Position numbers and translations under genes: made by a program. The notes beneath the pieces were generated by a model, which was given only the letters and a program-made list of their open reading frames with translations, was not told where the DNA came from and searched no databases. Below are positions 1 to 6,283 of a stretch of 6,571 bases of DNA, in pieces; within the stretch, counting starts at the first letter, position 1; every line of letters starts with the position of its first letter. This DNA is from an uncultured Clostridia bacterium (GTDB taxonomy: Bacteria; Bacillota; Clostridia; TANB77; CAG-508). Location: the NCBI GenBank assembly GCA_944388615.1, contig CALXJL010000077.1, positions 1 to 6,571 of the forward strand. The letters run 5' to 3'.

Positions 1-315
1 ATAAAAAAAGGAAAAAATTCAATATTAGATAATGTTAGTAAAAATATAGAAAATGAATTTACAAACCAGATTTCCAGCATAGAAAAATTAGAAAAATACG
101 AAACTAATTGGAAAAATTATTTTAATGATAAAGATTTTGAAGGAATGGAAAAAGAATATAAAAAAATAAAAAGTGAATTTAATAATATTATTCCATTAGA
201 AAATGTTATAAAAAATGCTAAAAATATAGAAAATTTACATTTATTAATAAAAAATAATGGTAGAGATTTTAACCTATCAGAGGAACAATTAAAATTAGCG
301 GAAATATTAGTATAA
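1..315 (+). CDS. Unrecognised protein, C-terminal 104 residues (5' end outside window)
   Basis: Frame 1 is open from the first base to a TAA at 313-315, giving 104 residues with the start lying upstream of the window. The fragment is very rich in Lys, Glu, Asn and Ile, has no Cys, and reads as mostly helical. Its central part (LEKYETNWKNYFNDKDF, about residues 30-46) is followed by charged EKEYKKIKSEF and a stretch ending NLSEEQLKLAEILV at the C-terminus. No membrane segment or catalytic motif is visible. The gene usually found before gyrA is gyrB, whose product ends differently, so this is not GyrB. No clear terminator follows it, so some read-through into gyrA is possible. I do not recognise the family. 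The regular A/T-rich codon use, absence of stops and natural-looking C-terminus support real coding. Confidence 0.7.
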   Translation: MKKGKNSILDNVSKNIENEFTNQISSIEKLEKYETNWKNYFNDKDFEGMEKEYKKIKSEFNNIIPLENVIKNAKNIENLHLLIKNNGRDFNLSEEQLKLAEILV

Positions 316-335
316 AATAAAAAATGAGAAAATTC

Positions 336-364
336 TTGCATATTTCTTATTTATCTTATATAAT
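336..364 (+). promoter_or_regulatory. Sigma-A type promoter of gyrA
   Basis: A -35 box TTGCAT (336-341) and a perfect -10 box TATAAT (359-364) are separated by exactly 17 bp. Transcription would start around 370-372, leaving a leader of about 50 nt before the gyrA ATG at 424. This gives gyrA its own promoter independent of the upstream gene. The element sits within a dyad-symmetric repeat array at 342-385. Confidence 0.75.
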
Positions 365-385
365 ACGATAAGAAATATAAGAAAT
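342..385. repeat. Symmetric array of four 9-bp repeats over the gyrA promoter; candidate operator
   Basis: Two perfect tandem copies of ATAAGAAAT lie at 368-376 and 377-385. Their reverse complement ATTTCTTAT lies at 342-350, followed by a 7/9 match, TTATCTTAT, at 351-359. The halves are related by a dyad axis near 363.5, with 8 bp between them. An 11-bp perfect inverted repeat (340-350 with 368-378) is part of the pattern. The array covers the promoter spacer, the -10 box and the expected start site, where a bound dimeric or tetrameric regulator would block RNA polymerase. It is unlikely to be a terminator of the upstream gene because no T-run follows. The regulatory role is inferred; in such AT-rich DNA some repetition arises by chance. 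Confidence 0.45.
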
Positions 386-423
386 TTATTAGGGAACAGC
401 CTAGTACAGAAAAGGGGTAATAT

Positions 424-2874
424 ATGGAACAACAAGTTGATAGAGACGGAAAAATAATTGAAAGAAATATTGAAGAAGAAATGAAAACATCTTATATTGA
501 TTATGCAATGAGTGTTATAGTTTCTAGAGCCTTACCAGATGTAAGAGATGGTCTAAAACCAGTACATAGAAGAATTTTATATGCTATGTATGAAGATGGG
601 ATAACTTCAGATAAACCATATAGAAAATGTGCGAATACAGTAGGATCAGTTTTAGGAAGATATCATCCACATGGTGATTCATCTGTATATGATGCAATGG
701 TTAGAATGGCACAAGACTTTTCAATGAGATATCAATTAATTGATGGTCATGGAAATTTTGGTTCTATAGATGGTGACGGAGCAGCTGCTATGAGGTACAC
801 AGAAGCAAGAATGTCAAAAATTGCAGAGTTTATGTTAACAGATATTGAAAAAAACACAGTAGATTTTATGCCAAACTATGATGATAGACTTCAAGAACCA
901 ACAGTATTACCAGCTAGAATACCAACACTATTAATAAATGGTTCATCAGGAATTGCTGTAGGAATGGCTACAAATATTCCTCCACATAATTTAACAGAAG
1001 TTATAAATGGAATTATAAAAATAATAGATGAAGATGAAGTTACTGATGAAGAATTAATGCAAGTTATAAAAGGACCTGATTTTCCTACAGAAGGATTAAT
1101 ATTAGGAAAAGAAGGTATTAAACAAGCTTATACTACAGGTAGGGGGAAAATTACAGTAAGAGCAGAAACAGAAATAGAAGAAATGAGTGGAAATAAGCAA
1201 AGAATAATAGTTAGTTCTTTACCATATCAAGTTAATAAAGCAAAATTAATAGAACATATAGCTGCATTAGCAAGGGAAAAAAGAATAGAAGGTATATCTG
1301 ATTTAAGGGATGAGTCAGATAGAGAACATAGAGTTAGAATTGTAATAGAATTAAAAAGAGATGCAAATGCACAAGTAGTATTGAATCAATTATATAAAAA
1401 TACACAAATGCAAGATACATTCGGAATAATTATGTTAGCCTTAGTGAATGGTGAGCCAAAAATATTAACATTAAGACAATGTTTAGACTGCTACATAGAA
1501 CATAGAAAAGAAGTTATACTTCGTAGAACTCAGTTTGAATTAGATAAAGCGTTAGCAAGAGCACATATTTTAGAGGGATTAAAAATAGCATTAGATAATA
1601 TAGATGAGGTAATTGAAATAATCAGAAACTCATATGATGATGCAAAGGAAAGATTGATTGAAAGATTCGGTCTTTCAGATATACAAGCGCAATCTATATT
1701 AGACATGAGATTAAAAACTTTATCTGGATTACAAAGAGAGAAAATAGAGGAAGAATATAAACAATTAATGGAATTAATTGCACATTTAAGAGATATACTT
1801 AATAGTGAAAAATTAGTGTTTGACATAATTAAGGAAGAATTAATTGAAATAAAAGATAAATTCGGAGATGAAAGAAAAACAAAAATAGTTGCAGCTGAAG
1901 GAGAAATAGATATAGAAGATCTTATAAAAGAAGAACAAACCGTAGTAGCCCTAACACATTTTGGATATATTAAAAGAATGCCAATAGGAACATATAAAAG
2001 CCAAAGAAGAGGCGGAAAAGGTATTACTGGTATATCGACAAGAGAAGAAGATTTTGTTAAACAAATATTCACAGCTTCTACACATGATACAATTTTATTC
2101 TTTAGTAATAAAGGAAAATTATATAAATTAAGAGGATATGAAATACCAGAAGCTGGAAGGACTGCAAAAGGAACAGCAATAGTTAATTTACTAAGTTTAG
2201 ATAATGGAGAAAAAATATCAGCAGTTATCCCAATATCTAATTTTGCAGAAGGAAAATATCTATTAATGGCAACTAAACATGGTATTATAAAGAAAACTGC
2301 ACTAGGAGAGTATCATTCTGCCAGAAAAACTGGATTACTTGCAATAACATTAAAAGAAAATGATGAACTTATAGATGTAAGATTAACTGATGGAGAAGAT
2401 AATATTGTGATGGTTACAAGTAAAGGAATGAGTATTACATTTGATGAAAAAGATGTAAGACCAATGGGAAGAACAGCACAAGGAGTTATAGGGATTAGAC
2501 TAGATGAGGAAGATTATGTAATCGGAATGGAATCTATTATAATAGGAGGAAATGAATCTACTCTATTAGCAATAACAGAAAATGGATTTGGAAAAAGAAC
2601 AGAATTATCAGAGTACAGAGTACAAAACAGAGGAGGAAGAGGAGTAATAACATATAAAATTACACCTAAAACTGGTAATATAGTTGGAATAAGAGTTACA
2701 AATTCAAATGAAGATGTTATGATTATTACAGATAAAGGAACAATTATAAGATTAAAAGTAGAAGAAGTAAGTGTACTTGGCAGAGCAACTCAAGGTGTAA
2801 CATTAATTAGAACAAATGATGGTGATAAAGTTGTTAGTATAGAGACAGTAGAAAGAGAAGATAATATAGAATAG
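424..2874 (+). CDS. gyrA: DNA gyrase subunit A
   Basis: GyrA is the DNA-cutting and DNA-wrapping subunit of the A2B2 gyrase, which uses ATP to introduce negative supercoils. The 816 residues match the usual Firmicutes length. The N-terminal half contains DYAMSVIVSRALPDVRDGLKPVHRR (residues 26-50, shown here by its ends DYAM and HRR) and the catalytic Tyr125 in AAAMRYTEARM. A GyrA box QRRGGKG at residues 527-533 distinguishes it from ParC. Six blade motifs of the C-terminal pinwheel recur about every 51 residues, near 527, 578, 631, 680, 733 and 784. At the quinolone-resistance positions, Ser86 and Asp90 (E. coli Ser83 and Asp87) are the susceptible-type residues. The ATG at 424 is preceded by AGGGG (413-417) at 6 nt spacing. 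gyrB is not adjacent upstream. The gene has its own promoter and ends in a shared bidirectional terminator. Confidence 0.98.
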   Translation: MEQQVDRDGKIIERNIEEEMKTSYIDYAMSVIVSRALPDVRDGLKPVHRRILYAMYEDGITSDKPYRKCANTVGSVLGRYHPHGDSSVYDAMVRMAQDFSMRYQLIDGHGNFGSIDGDGAAAMRYTEARMSKIAEFMLTDIEKNTVDFMPNYDDRLQEPTVLPARIPTLLINGSSGIAVGMATNIPPHNLTEVINGIIKIIDEDEVTDEELMQVIKGPDFPTEGLILGKEGIKQAYTTGRGKITVRAETEIEEMSGNKQRIIVSSLPYQVNKAKLIEHIAALAREKRIEGISDLRDESDREHRVRIVIELKRDANAQVVLNQLYKNTQMQDTFGIIMLALVNGEPKILTLRQCLDCYIEHRKEVILRRTQFELDKALARAHILEGLKIALDNIDEVIEIIRNSYDDAKERLIERFGLSDIQAQSILDMRLKTLSGLQREKIEEEYKQLMELIAHLRDILNSEKLVFDIIKEELIEIKDKFGDERKTKIVAAEGEIDIEDLIKEEQTVVALTHFGYIKRMPIGTYKSQRRGGKGITGISTREEDFVKQIFTASTHDTILFFSNKGKLYKLRGYEIPEAGRTAKGTAIVNLLSLDNGEKISAVIPISNFAEGKYLLMATKHGIIKKTALGEYHSARKTGLLAITLKENDELIDVRLTDGEDNIVMVTSKGMSITFDEKDVRPMGRTAQGVIGIRLDEEDYVIGMESIIIGGNESTLLAITENGFGKRTELSEYRVQNRGGRGVITYKITPKTGNIVGIRVTNSNEDVMIITDKGTIIRLKVEEVSVLGRATQGVTLIRTNDGDKVVSIETVEREDNIE

Positions 2875-2893
2875 TATTATATATTAAAATAAT

Positions 2894-2930
2894 AAAAAAC
2901 CTAATTTAGTTAAGACAAATTAGGTTTTTT
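2894..2930. terminator. Bidirectional rho-independent terminator between gyrA and the dnaD-dnaC operon
   Basis: A 14-bp perfect stem pairs 2894-2907 with 2917-2930 around a 9-nt loop (2908-2916). The stem core is CCTAATTT/AAATTAGG, flanked by six A on the left and six T on the right. Each strand therefore ends its hairpin in a T-run, so it can stop gyrA transcription rightward and helicase-loader transcription leftward. It lies 19 bp after the gyrA stop and 18 bp beyond the stop of the convergent gene. Confidence 0.9.
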
Positions 2931-2948
2931 ATTTTATAAAAGAAATAT

Positions 2949-3960
2949 TTATTTTTTTGTTTGCATCTTAATACGTATATCTTCACCATAAAAATAGCAA
3001 CAATCATAATTTCCTATTATTCTAGATACAATTCTCTCATCATAAGAAGAAAATAAGTTTTGTAGACTTAAATTAGTAGATATGATTGTTTTTGTCATAT
3101 GATTATTTGGATATAATAAGCGTGAATTTATTATATTAAATAATTCAGTAAATTTTAGATTATTCATACATTCAGTTCCTAAATCGTCTATTATTAATAA
3201 ATCTACATTAAGAATATTTTCAATTATGTCAAATGAAAATTTAGATTTATTAAATCTATAATCAATAATAGAATCTAACATTACTGGAGCAGTCTGGTAT
3301 AATACAGTTTTGCCTTTTTTTATGATTTGATTAGCAATACATGTAGAAAGAAAAGTTTTACCTAAACCGAGTATTTCCAGTAAATAATAAGTTTTTGGTA
3401 TTAGGGTCATCAAAATTATTAATAAAATTCATAGCGATTTTTTTTATATTTTCGATATTTTCTCTTGGAGAAAAGTTCGAATTATATTTATTTTTATCCA
3501 CAACATTTGAATAATATGTTAATAAAAAGTTTTCAAAATTATATTTTTTTAAATTATATATGTTAGATTTGTTAAATTCTAAGTCAAATAGTTTTTGTTT
3601 TAAACAGTTACACATAGTGGTTTTATAATTAGAAAAAACATATCCTGTATCCTTACAAATAGGGCAATCATAATATGGTTCTAAAAAATCATCATCTTTA
3701 CCAATGGATTTAAGAATATTATGTTTCTCAATTTTTAATTTCTTTATTTTTGCATTTAAAGTATTTAATAAGTTTTCATCATTTTTTTCTAATAATTGTT
3801 TAGTTGTTCTAAAAGCTAATGAATTTAATTCTTTATCTATTTGCTCTAATCTAGGATTTTCGTTATAAAGTTTATTTTTTCTATGTTCTAAATCTGTTAT
3901 TGCTAATATTCGTTTTTGTTCATATTCTCTTAGTAAAGCTTTTAAATTATTATTAGACAT
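2949..3960 (-). pseudogene. dnaC: DnaC/DnaI-type replicative helicase loader, interrupted by a +1 frameshift in Walker A
   Basis: This is an AAA+ ATPase of the DnaC/DnaI family, which loads the replicative helicase onto DNA. The first part (3960 down to a TAA at 3358-3360) has a charged helical N-terminus and a putative zinc site, CPIC at 99-102 with CNC at 117-119. It then breaks in the P-loop, reading FTGNT then RFR and stop. The next frame resumes at 3368 with GLGKT. It contains Walker B LLIIDDLG, sensor-1 region IISTN and an arginine-finger region DERIVSRI, and ends at 2949. Removing one base (the G at 3369 on the + strand) restores GNTGLGKT and a 336-residue protein of normal family length. 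The start ATG has AGGTG (3966-3970) 5 nt upstream. It follows the DnaD-domain gene by 20 bp. The rest looks intact, so a sequencing or assembly error is at least as likely as true gene loss. Confidence 0.88.
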
Positions 3961-3980
3961 AATTTCACCTCTTTATTAGT

Positions 3981-4958
3981 TTATTTATCAAAAAGAGAAA
4001 AATTAGCATATAAATTATTTAAATTATCATATTTTCTTTGATCATAATTATTATATCCAGTTGATTTCTCTAAGGCTGAAATAGATTTATTTTTCTTTTT
4101 CATATCAGAAAGAAAAGTTGTAATTTCACTTTCAGTAGTAAGATTTCTATCATGCCAATCTGTTAATAATTTATCTAAATAATCAAAACTTGGATTAGCT
4201 TTTGAAGTTGTTCTTTTTAATGCTATTTCAATAATATCTAGTGAATATCCATAATCAATATTCCATTTTTCTATGTAAGCTTCTTCATATTGTGATAATG
4301 GACGATTTAAGTTAAGTTTCTTAGAAATTGATTTAGAAAGAGATTTTAATTTTTCTTGTTTTCTATAATATTTATCTAAATCATTAAAAGTTTTAATATT
4401 ATTTTTGGCCCATGCATCAGCAACTGTTTGTATATAATTTCTATGTAAAGCAGATCTATTAAAACAATATCTAAAAAGTGCAAGCATAACTTCTTCATCA
4501 AATGAATATTTTTTAAACCAAAGCTCAATGTCTGTATACCAAGAAGGAGACATAATTCCCTGAAAGAATTCATTATTTATATTTTCAATAACAGTAGCTC
4601 GAAATTTACTCTGTTCAGTTTTTTGTAAATCTTCAGGTGAAGATGTTAATTTTGGATTATAAATTTTGTGAAGTTCTATTTCTTGTAAACTATTTAATAT
4701 ATAACCAGTTGTTTTCTTTGTGATTACAGAATTTTCTTCCCAATATTTAAGCGATTCTTGAATCTCTTTTAATGGTAAATTTAGTTTTTTTGATAAATCA
4801 TTCAATTTTATTTCTTTATTATATTTCGCCAGAAAAACCATATATAAATAGACCTTAATGCTATTTCCACTAGCATGAGAAAAATACTCAGCGAAAAAGA
4901 CATCAGGTAATTCAGTTGTAGAAAAAATCATTGATTTGTCGTGAGATTCTAATTTCAT
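3981..4958 (-). CDS. DnaD-domain replication protein (primosome component)
   Basis: DnaD-family proteins of Firmicutes help remodel DNA and recruit the helicase loader and helicase at the origin or at stalled forks. The 325 residues read as an N-terminal winged-helix region (about 20-90). A first helical DnaD-like repeat follows (about 125-200, including SPSWYTDIELWFKKYSF and IQTVADAWAKNNIKT). A second, canonical DnaD/DnaB2 repeat (about 220-280) has YIEKWNIDYGYSLDIIEIA and NPSFDYLDKLLTDW. The tail is polar and ends in NFSLFDK. The ATG at 4956-4958 is preceded by GGAAG (4966-4970) at 7 nt spacing. The gene is cotranscribed with the downstream helicase-loader gene after a 20-bp gap, an arrangement common in Clostridia, and the two products are expected to act together. 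I do not assign dnaD or dnaB because the two-repeat architecture occurs in several paralogues. Confidence 0.88.
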   Translation of the reverse strand: MKLESHDKSMIFSTTELPDVFFAEYFSHASGNSIKVYLYMVFLAKYNKEIKLNDLSKKLNLPLKEIQESLKYWEENSVITKKTTGYILNSLQEIELHKIYNPKLTSSPEDLQKTEQSKFRATVIENINNEFFQGIMSPSWYTDIELWFKKYSFDEEVMLALFRYCFNRSALHRNYIQTVADAWAKNNIKTFNDLDKYYRKQEKLKSLSKSISKKLNLNRPLSQYEEAYIEKWNIDYGYSLDIIEIALKRTTSKANPSFDYLDKLLTDWHDRNLTTESEITTFLSDMKKKNKSISALEKSTGYNNYDQRKYDNLNNLYANFSLFDK

Positions 4959-4993
4959 AATACATCTTCCTTTATTATTATAATGTAAGTCGA

Positions 4994-5022
4994 ATTATAT
5001 CACTAAAAGTAGAAAAAAACAA
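4994..5022 (-). promoter_or_regulatory. Extended -10 promoter of the DnaD-domain/dnaC operon
   Basis: On the minus strand, TTGTTT (5022-5017) and a perfect TATAAT (4999-4994) are 17 bp apart, and TG one base upstream of the -10 makes it an extended -10 element (TGATATAAT). The start would fall near 4987, leaving a short leader of about 30 nt before the ATG at 4958. A second TATAAT at 4982-4977 lacks a good -35 and is less likely. Confidence 0.7.
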
Positions 5023-5030
5023 CAAAAAGC

Positions 5031-5077
5031 AAAATAAAAAAATGTTTAACATAAAGTAAATTTATATTAAACATTTT
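5031..5077 (-). terminator. Rho-independent terminator of the T4SS-like membrane operon
   Basis: An 11-bp perfect stem pairs 5067-5077 with 5039-5049 (AAAATGTTTAA/TTAAACATTTT) around a 17-nt loop. On the minus strand it is followed by a T-rich tract interrupted by a single A (5040 down to 5031), as expected for a leftward terminator. It starts 20 bp after the stop of the PrgI-like gene. The stem has few G/C pairs, so it may be leaky, but its position closes the operon just before the next promoter. Confidence 0.65.
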
Positions 5078-5097
5078 ATAAAAAAGGTTAAAAGTAT

Positions 5098-5388
5098 TTA
5101 GTTTTTGGAGTATATGTATAATCTGGGTTTTGAATAAAATTTAATAATATACAATATAACGTATACTATATTTTCATTATTAAAACCGACAATACTAAAA
5201 ATTAATATTGGTAAATAAAATATTATGCAAACTGAAATTTTAAATGATAAAGAATCAAAAAATATATTAGATAATGCAAAAACAAATAACAACCAAATAA
5301 TATTAAAAATTGCAGTTGAATAATCCATTAGACCTAAAAGTTTACTATTTGTGTTATAATTTTGAGGATATATAAATTTCAATAACAT
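5098..5388 (-). CDS. Small two-helix membrane protein, PrgI/VirB3-like
   Basis: The protein has 96 residues from the ATG at 5386-5388 (98 from an ATG at 5392-5394). It begins MLLKFIYPQNY, then has two membrane segments (about 23-45 and 50-69) and a C-terminal segment with IVGFNNEN and KPRLYIYSKN. This layout, short N-terminus, hairpin of two helices and a C-terminal region ending in a K/R-P-x-x-Y-Y-type tail, resembles PrgI/VirB3-family inner-membrane components of type IV secretion systems, which work with the VirB4 ATPase. The match is by shape and gene order rather than a diagnostic motif. I prefer the second ATG because AGGA (5397-5394) lies 5 nt before it; the first ATG has no spacing for a Shine-Dalgarno site. 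It follows the VirB6-like gene almost without gap, implying translational coupling. The VirB4-type gene that usually comes next is absent; a terminator follows instead. Confidence 0.7.
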   Translation of the reverse strand: MLLKFIYPQNYNTNSKLLGLMDYSTAIFNIIWLLFVFALSNIFFDSLSFKISVCIIFYLPILIFSIVGFNNENIVYVILYIIKFYSKPRLYIYSKN

Positions 5389-5393
5389 CACCA

Positions 5394-5397
5394 TCCT
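5394..5397 (-). promoter_or_regulatory. Ribosome binding site overlapping the upstream stop codon
   Basis: AGGA at 5397-5394 overlaps the TAG stop (5398-5396) of the VirB6-like gene and stands 5 nt before the ATG at 5388. This favours that ATG over the one at 5394 and suggests that ribosomes finishing the upstream gene re-initiate on this one. Confidence 0.5.
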
Positions 5398-6265
5398 ATT
5401 TAAGAATTTTAGAAAAACTATTTAATCCTTGAACAACCTCGGTTGATATACCACCAATAAGTTCTTTCATAAAAGTAGTTGATTTTGTTAAAGCATATAT
5501 TGAACCCACATATAAAAATTTTGAAATGATATTTGTATCTAAATATTTAATGGAAAATGTAACAAGTAATATTATGGAAATAAATGATTGTAATAATAGT
5601 AAAGATAATAATGATCTATACCAAGATTTAAAAAACCAAGATGTAGAATTATTTATTAAAGTAATAAATGCAAATGGAGATATTAGAACAAGAACTTGAA
5701 TCATAATAAATCTAAGAGAATAAGAAAATATAAGATTAAATAAACCAATAGAAATAAAGCTTTTGATAATACCATCAATTGATAATATAGAGAAACTCGT
5801 ATCTTCTATACTTATAATATTATTGAGATTATTTATTAAATTTGAAAATGATATATTTGTATTAAAAATATTAGATCCTATTTCACAAATAGATGAAGAA
5901 ATTAAAAAATTAATATTTAAAATTTGTTCACATAAAAAATAAGAAAAATTAATTAGTATGGTATAAATTATTAATTTAAATAAAAATTGGATAGGTTTTT
6001 CTATTTGTAAAAAAATTAGATTCGAAACTAATAATTTACAAGAATAATATAGGAAAAAACCAATAATAAGTGAATTAGCTATAAGTAATAAATTATTATA
6101 TGATGATTCTCCTAATAATTGTTGAAAAGAAGAATTTTTAATAATATCAATATTTATAAAAACTAAGTCATCAAGAGTAGAATAAATACTATTATCGATA
6201 GAAGAAAATAAAGTATAAAATAGCTCATTAATTGTATTAGTTATTACAGTAGTTATGTCTTCCAA
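5396..6265 (-). CDS. Polytopic membrane protein, TrbL/VirB6-like
   Basis: VirB6/TrbL proteins form the inner-membrane channel core of type IV secretion and conjugation machines. This 289-residue protein has an amphipathic N-terminus (1-50) and hydrophobic segments at about 57-80, 93-115, 164-182, 184-205, 217-238 and 246-262. A polar loop of about 135-160 lies between the second and third. The block ISPFAFITLINNSTSWFFKSW (about 195-215, quoted without its last residues) with Trp210 and Trp215 sits between two late helices, in the position of the conserved region of TrbL/VirB6 proteins. The soluble tail has KELIGGISTEVVQG. The start is TTG (6263-6265), supported by AAGGGAG at 6 nt; no ATG upstream is available. 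It lies 18 bp after a VirB2-like gene and directly before a PrgI-like gene. Assignment rests on topology and gene order, so another polytopic family remains possible. Confidence 0.65.
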   Translation of the reverse strand: MEDITTVITNTINELFYTLFSSIDNSIYSTLDDLVFINIDIIKNSSFQQLLGESSYNNLLLIANSLIIGFFLYYSCKLLVSNLIFLQIEKPIQFLFKLIIYTILINFSYFLCEQILNINFLISSSICEIGSNIFNTNISFSNLINNLNNIISIEDTSFSILSIDGIIKSFISIGLFNLIFSYSLRFIMIQVLVLISPFAFITLINNSTSWFFKSWYRSLLSLLLLQSFISIILLVTFSIKYLDTNIISKFLYVGSIYALTKSTTFMKELIGGISTEVVQGLNSFSKILK

Positions 6266-6271
6266 TATATA

Positions 6272-6278
6272 CTCCCTT
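6272..6278 (-). promoter_or_regulatory. Strong ribosome binding site that fixes a TTG start
   Basis: AAGGGAG (6278-6272) lies 6 nt before TTG at 6265-6263 and within the 18-bp gap after the VirB2-like gene. Its strength and spacing are the reason for accepting the non-ATG start of the VirB6-like protein. Confidence 0.7.
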
Positions 6279-6283
6279 CAATA

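Noticed and set aside
117..341. 74-residue open frame on the minus strand near the left edge
   Set aside because: It lies opposite the well-supported plus-strand fragment and runs into the gyrA promoter; its Phe/Ser-rich composition is that of a complement-strand shadow.
340..378. Inverted repeat before gyrA as a terminator of the upstream gene
   Set aside because: The stem is almost all A/T, the loop is 17 nt and no T-run follows; overlap with a well-formed promoter fits an operator better.
666..720. Quinolone-resistance mutations in gyrA
   Set aside because: Residues Ser86 and Asp90, equivalent to E. coli Ser83 and Asp87, are the usual susceptible-type residues.
1530..2072. 180-residue open frame on the minus strand inside gyrA
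   Set aside because: It is fully antisense to conserved GyrA sequence, is Ser/Ile/Leu-rich as expected from the complement of A-rich codons, and has no ribosome site or family resemblance.
3358..3372. Programmed +1 frameshift site in the helicase-loader gene
   Set aside because: The sequence ACT CGG TTT AGG TAA offers no good re-pairing after a +1 slip and no RF2-like slippery motif, so recoding is kept only as a minor alternative to error or mutation.
4376..4573. 65-residue open frame on the minus strand inside the DnaD-domain gene
   Set aside because: It overlaps the conserved DnaD repeats in another frame of the same strand and has no start signal.
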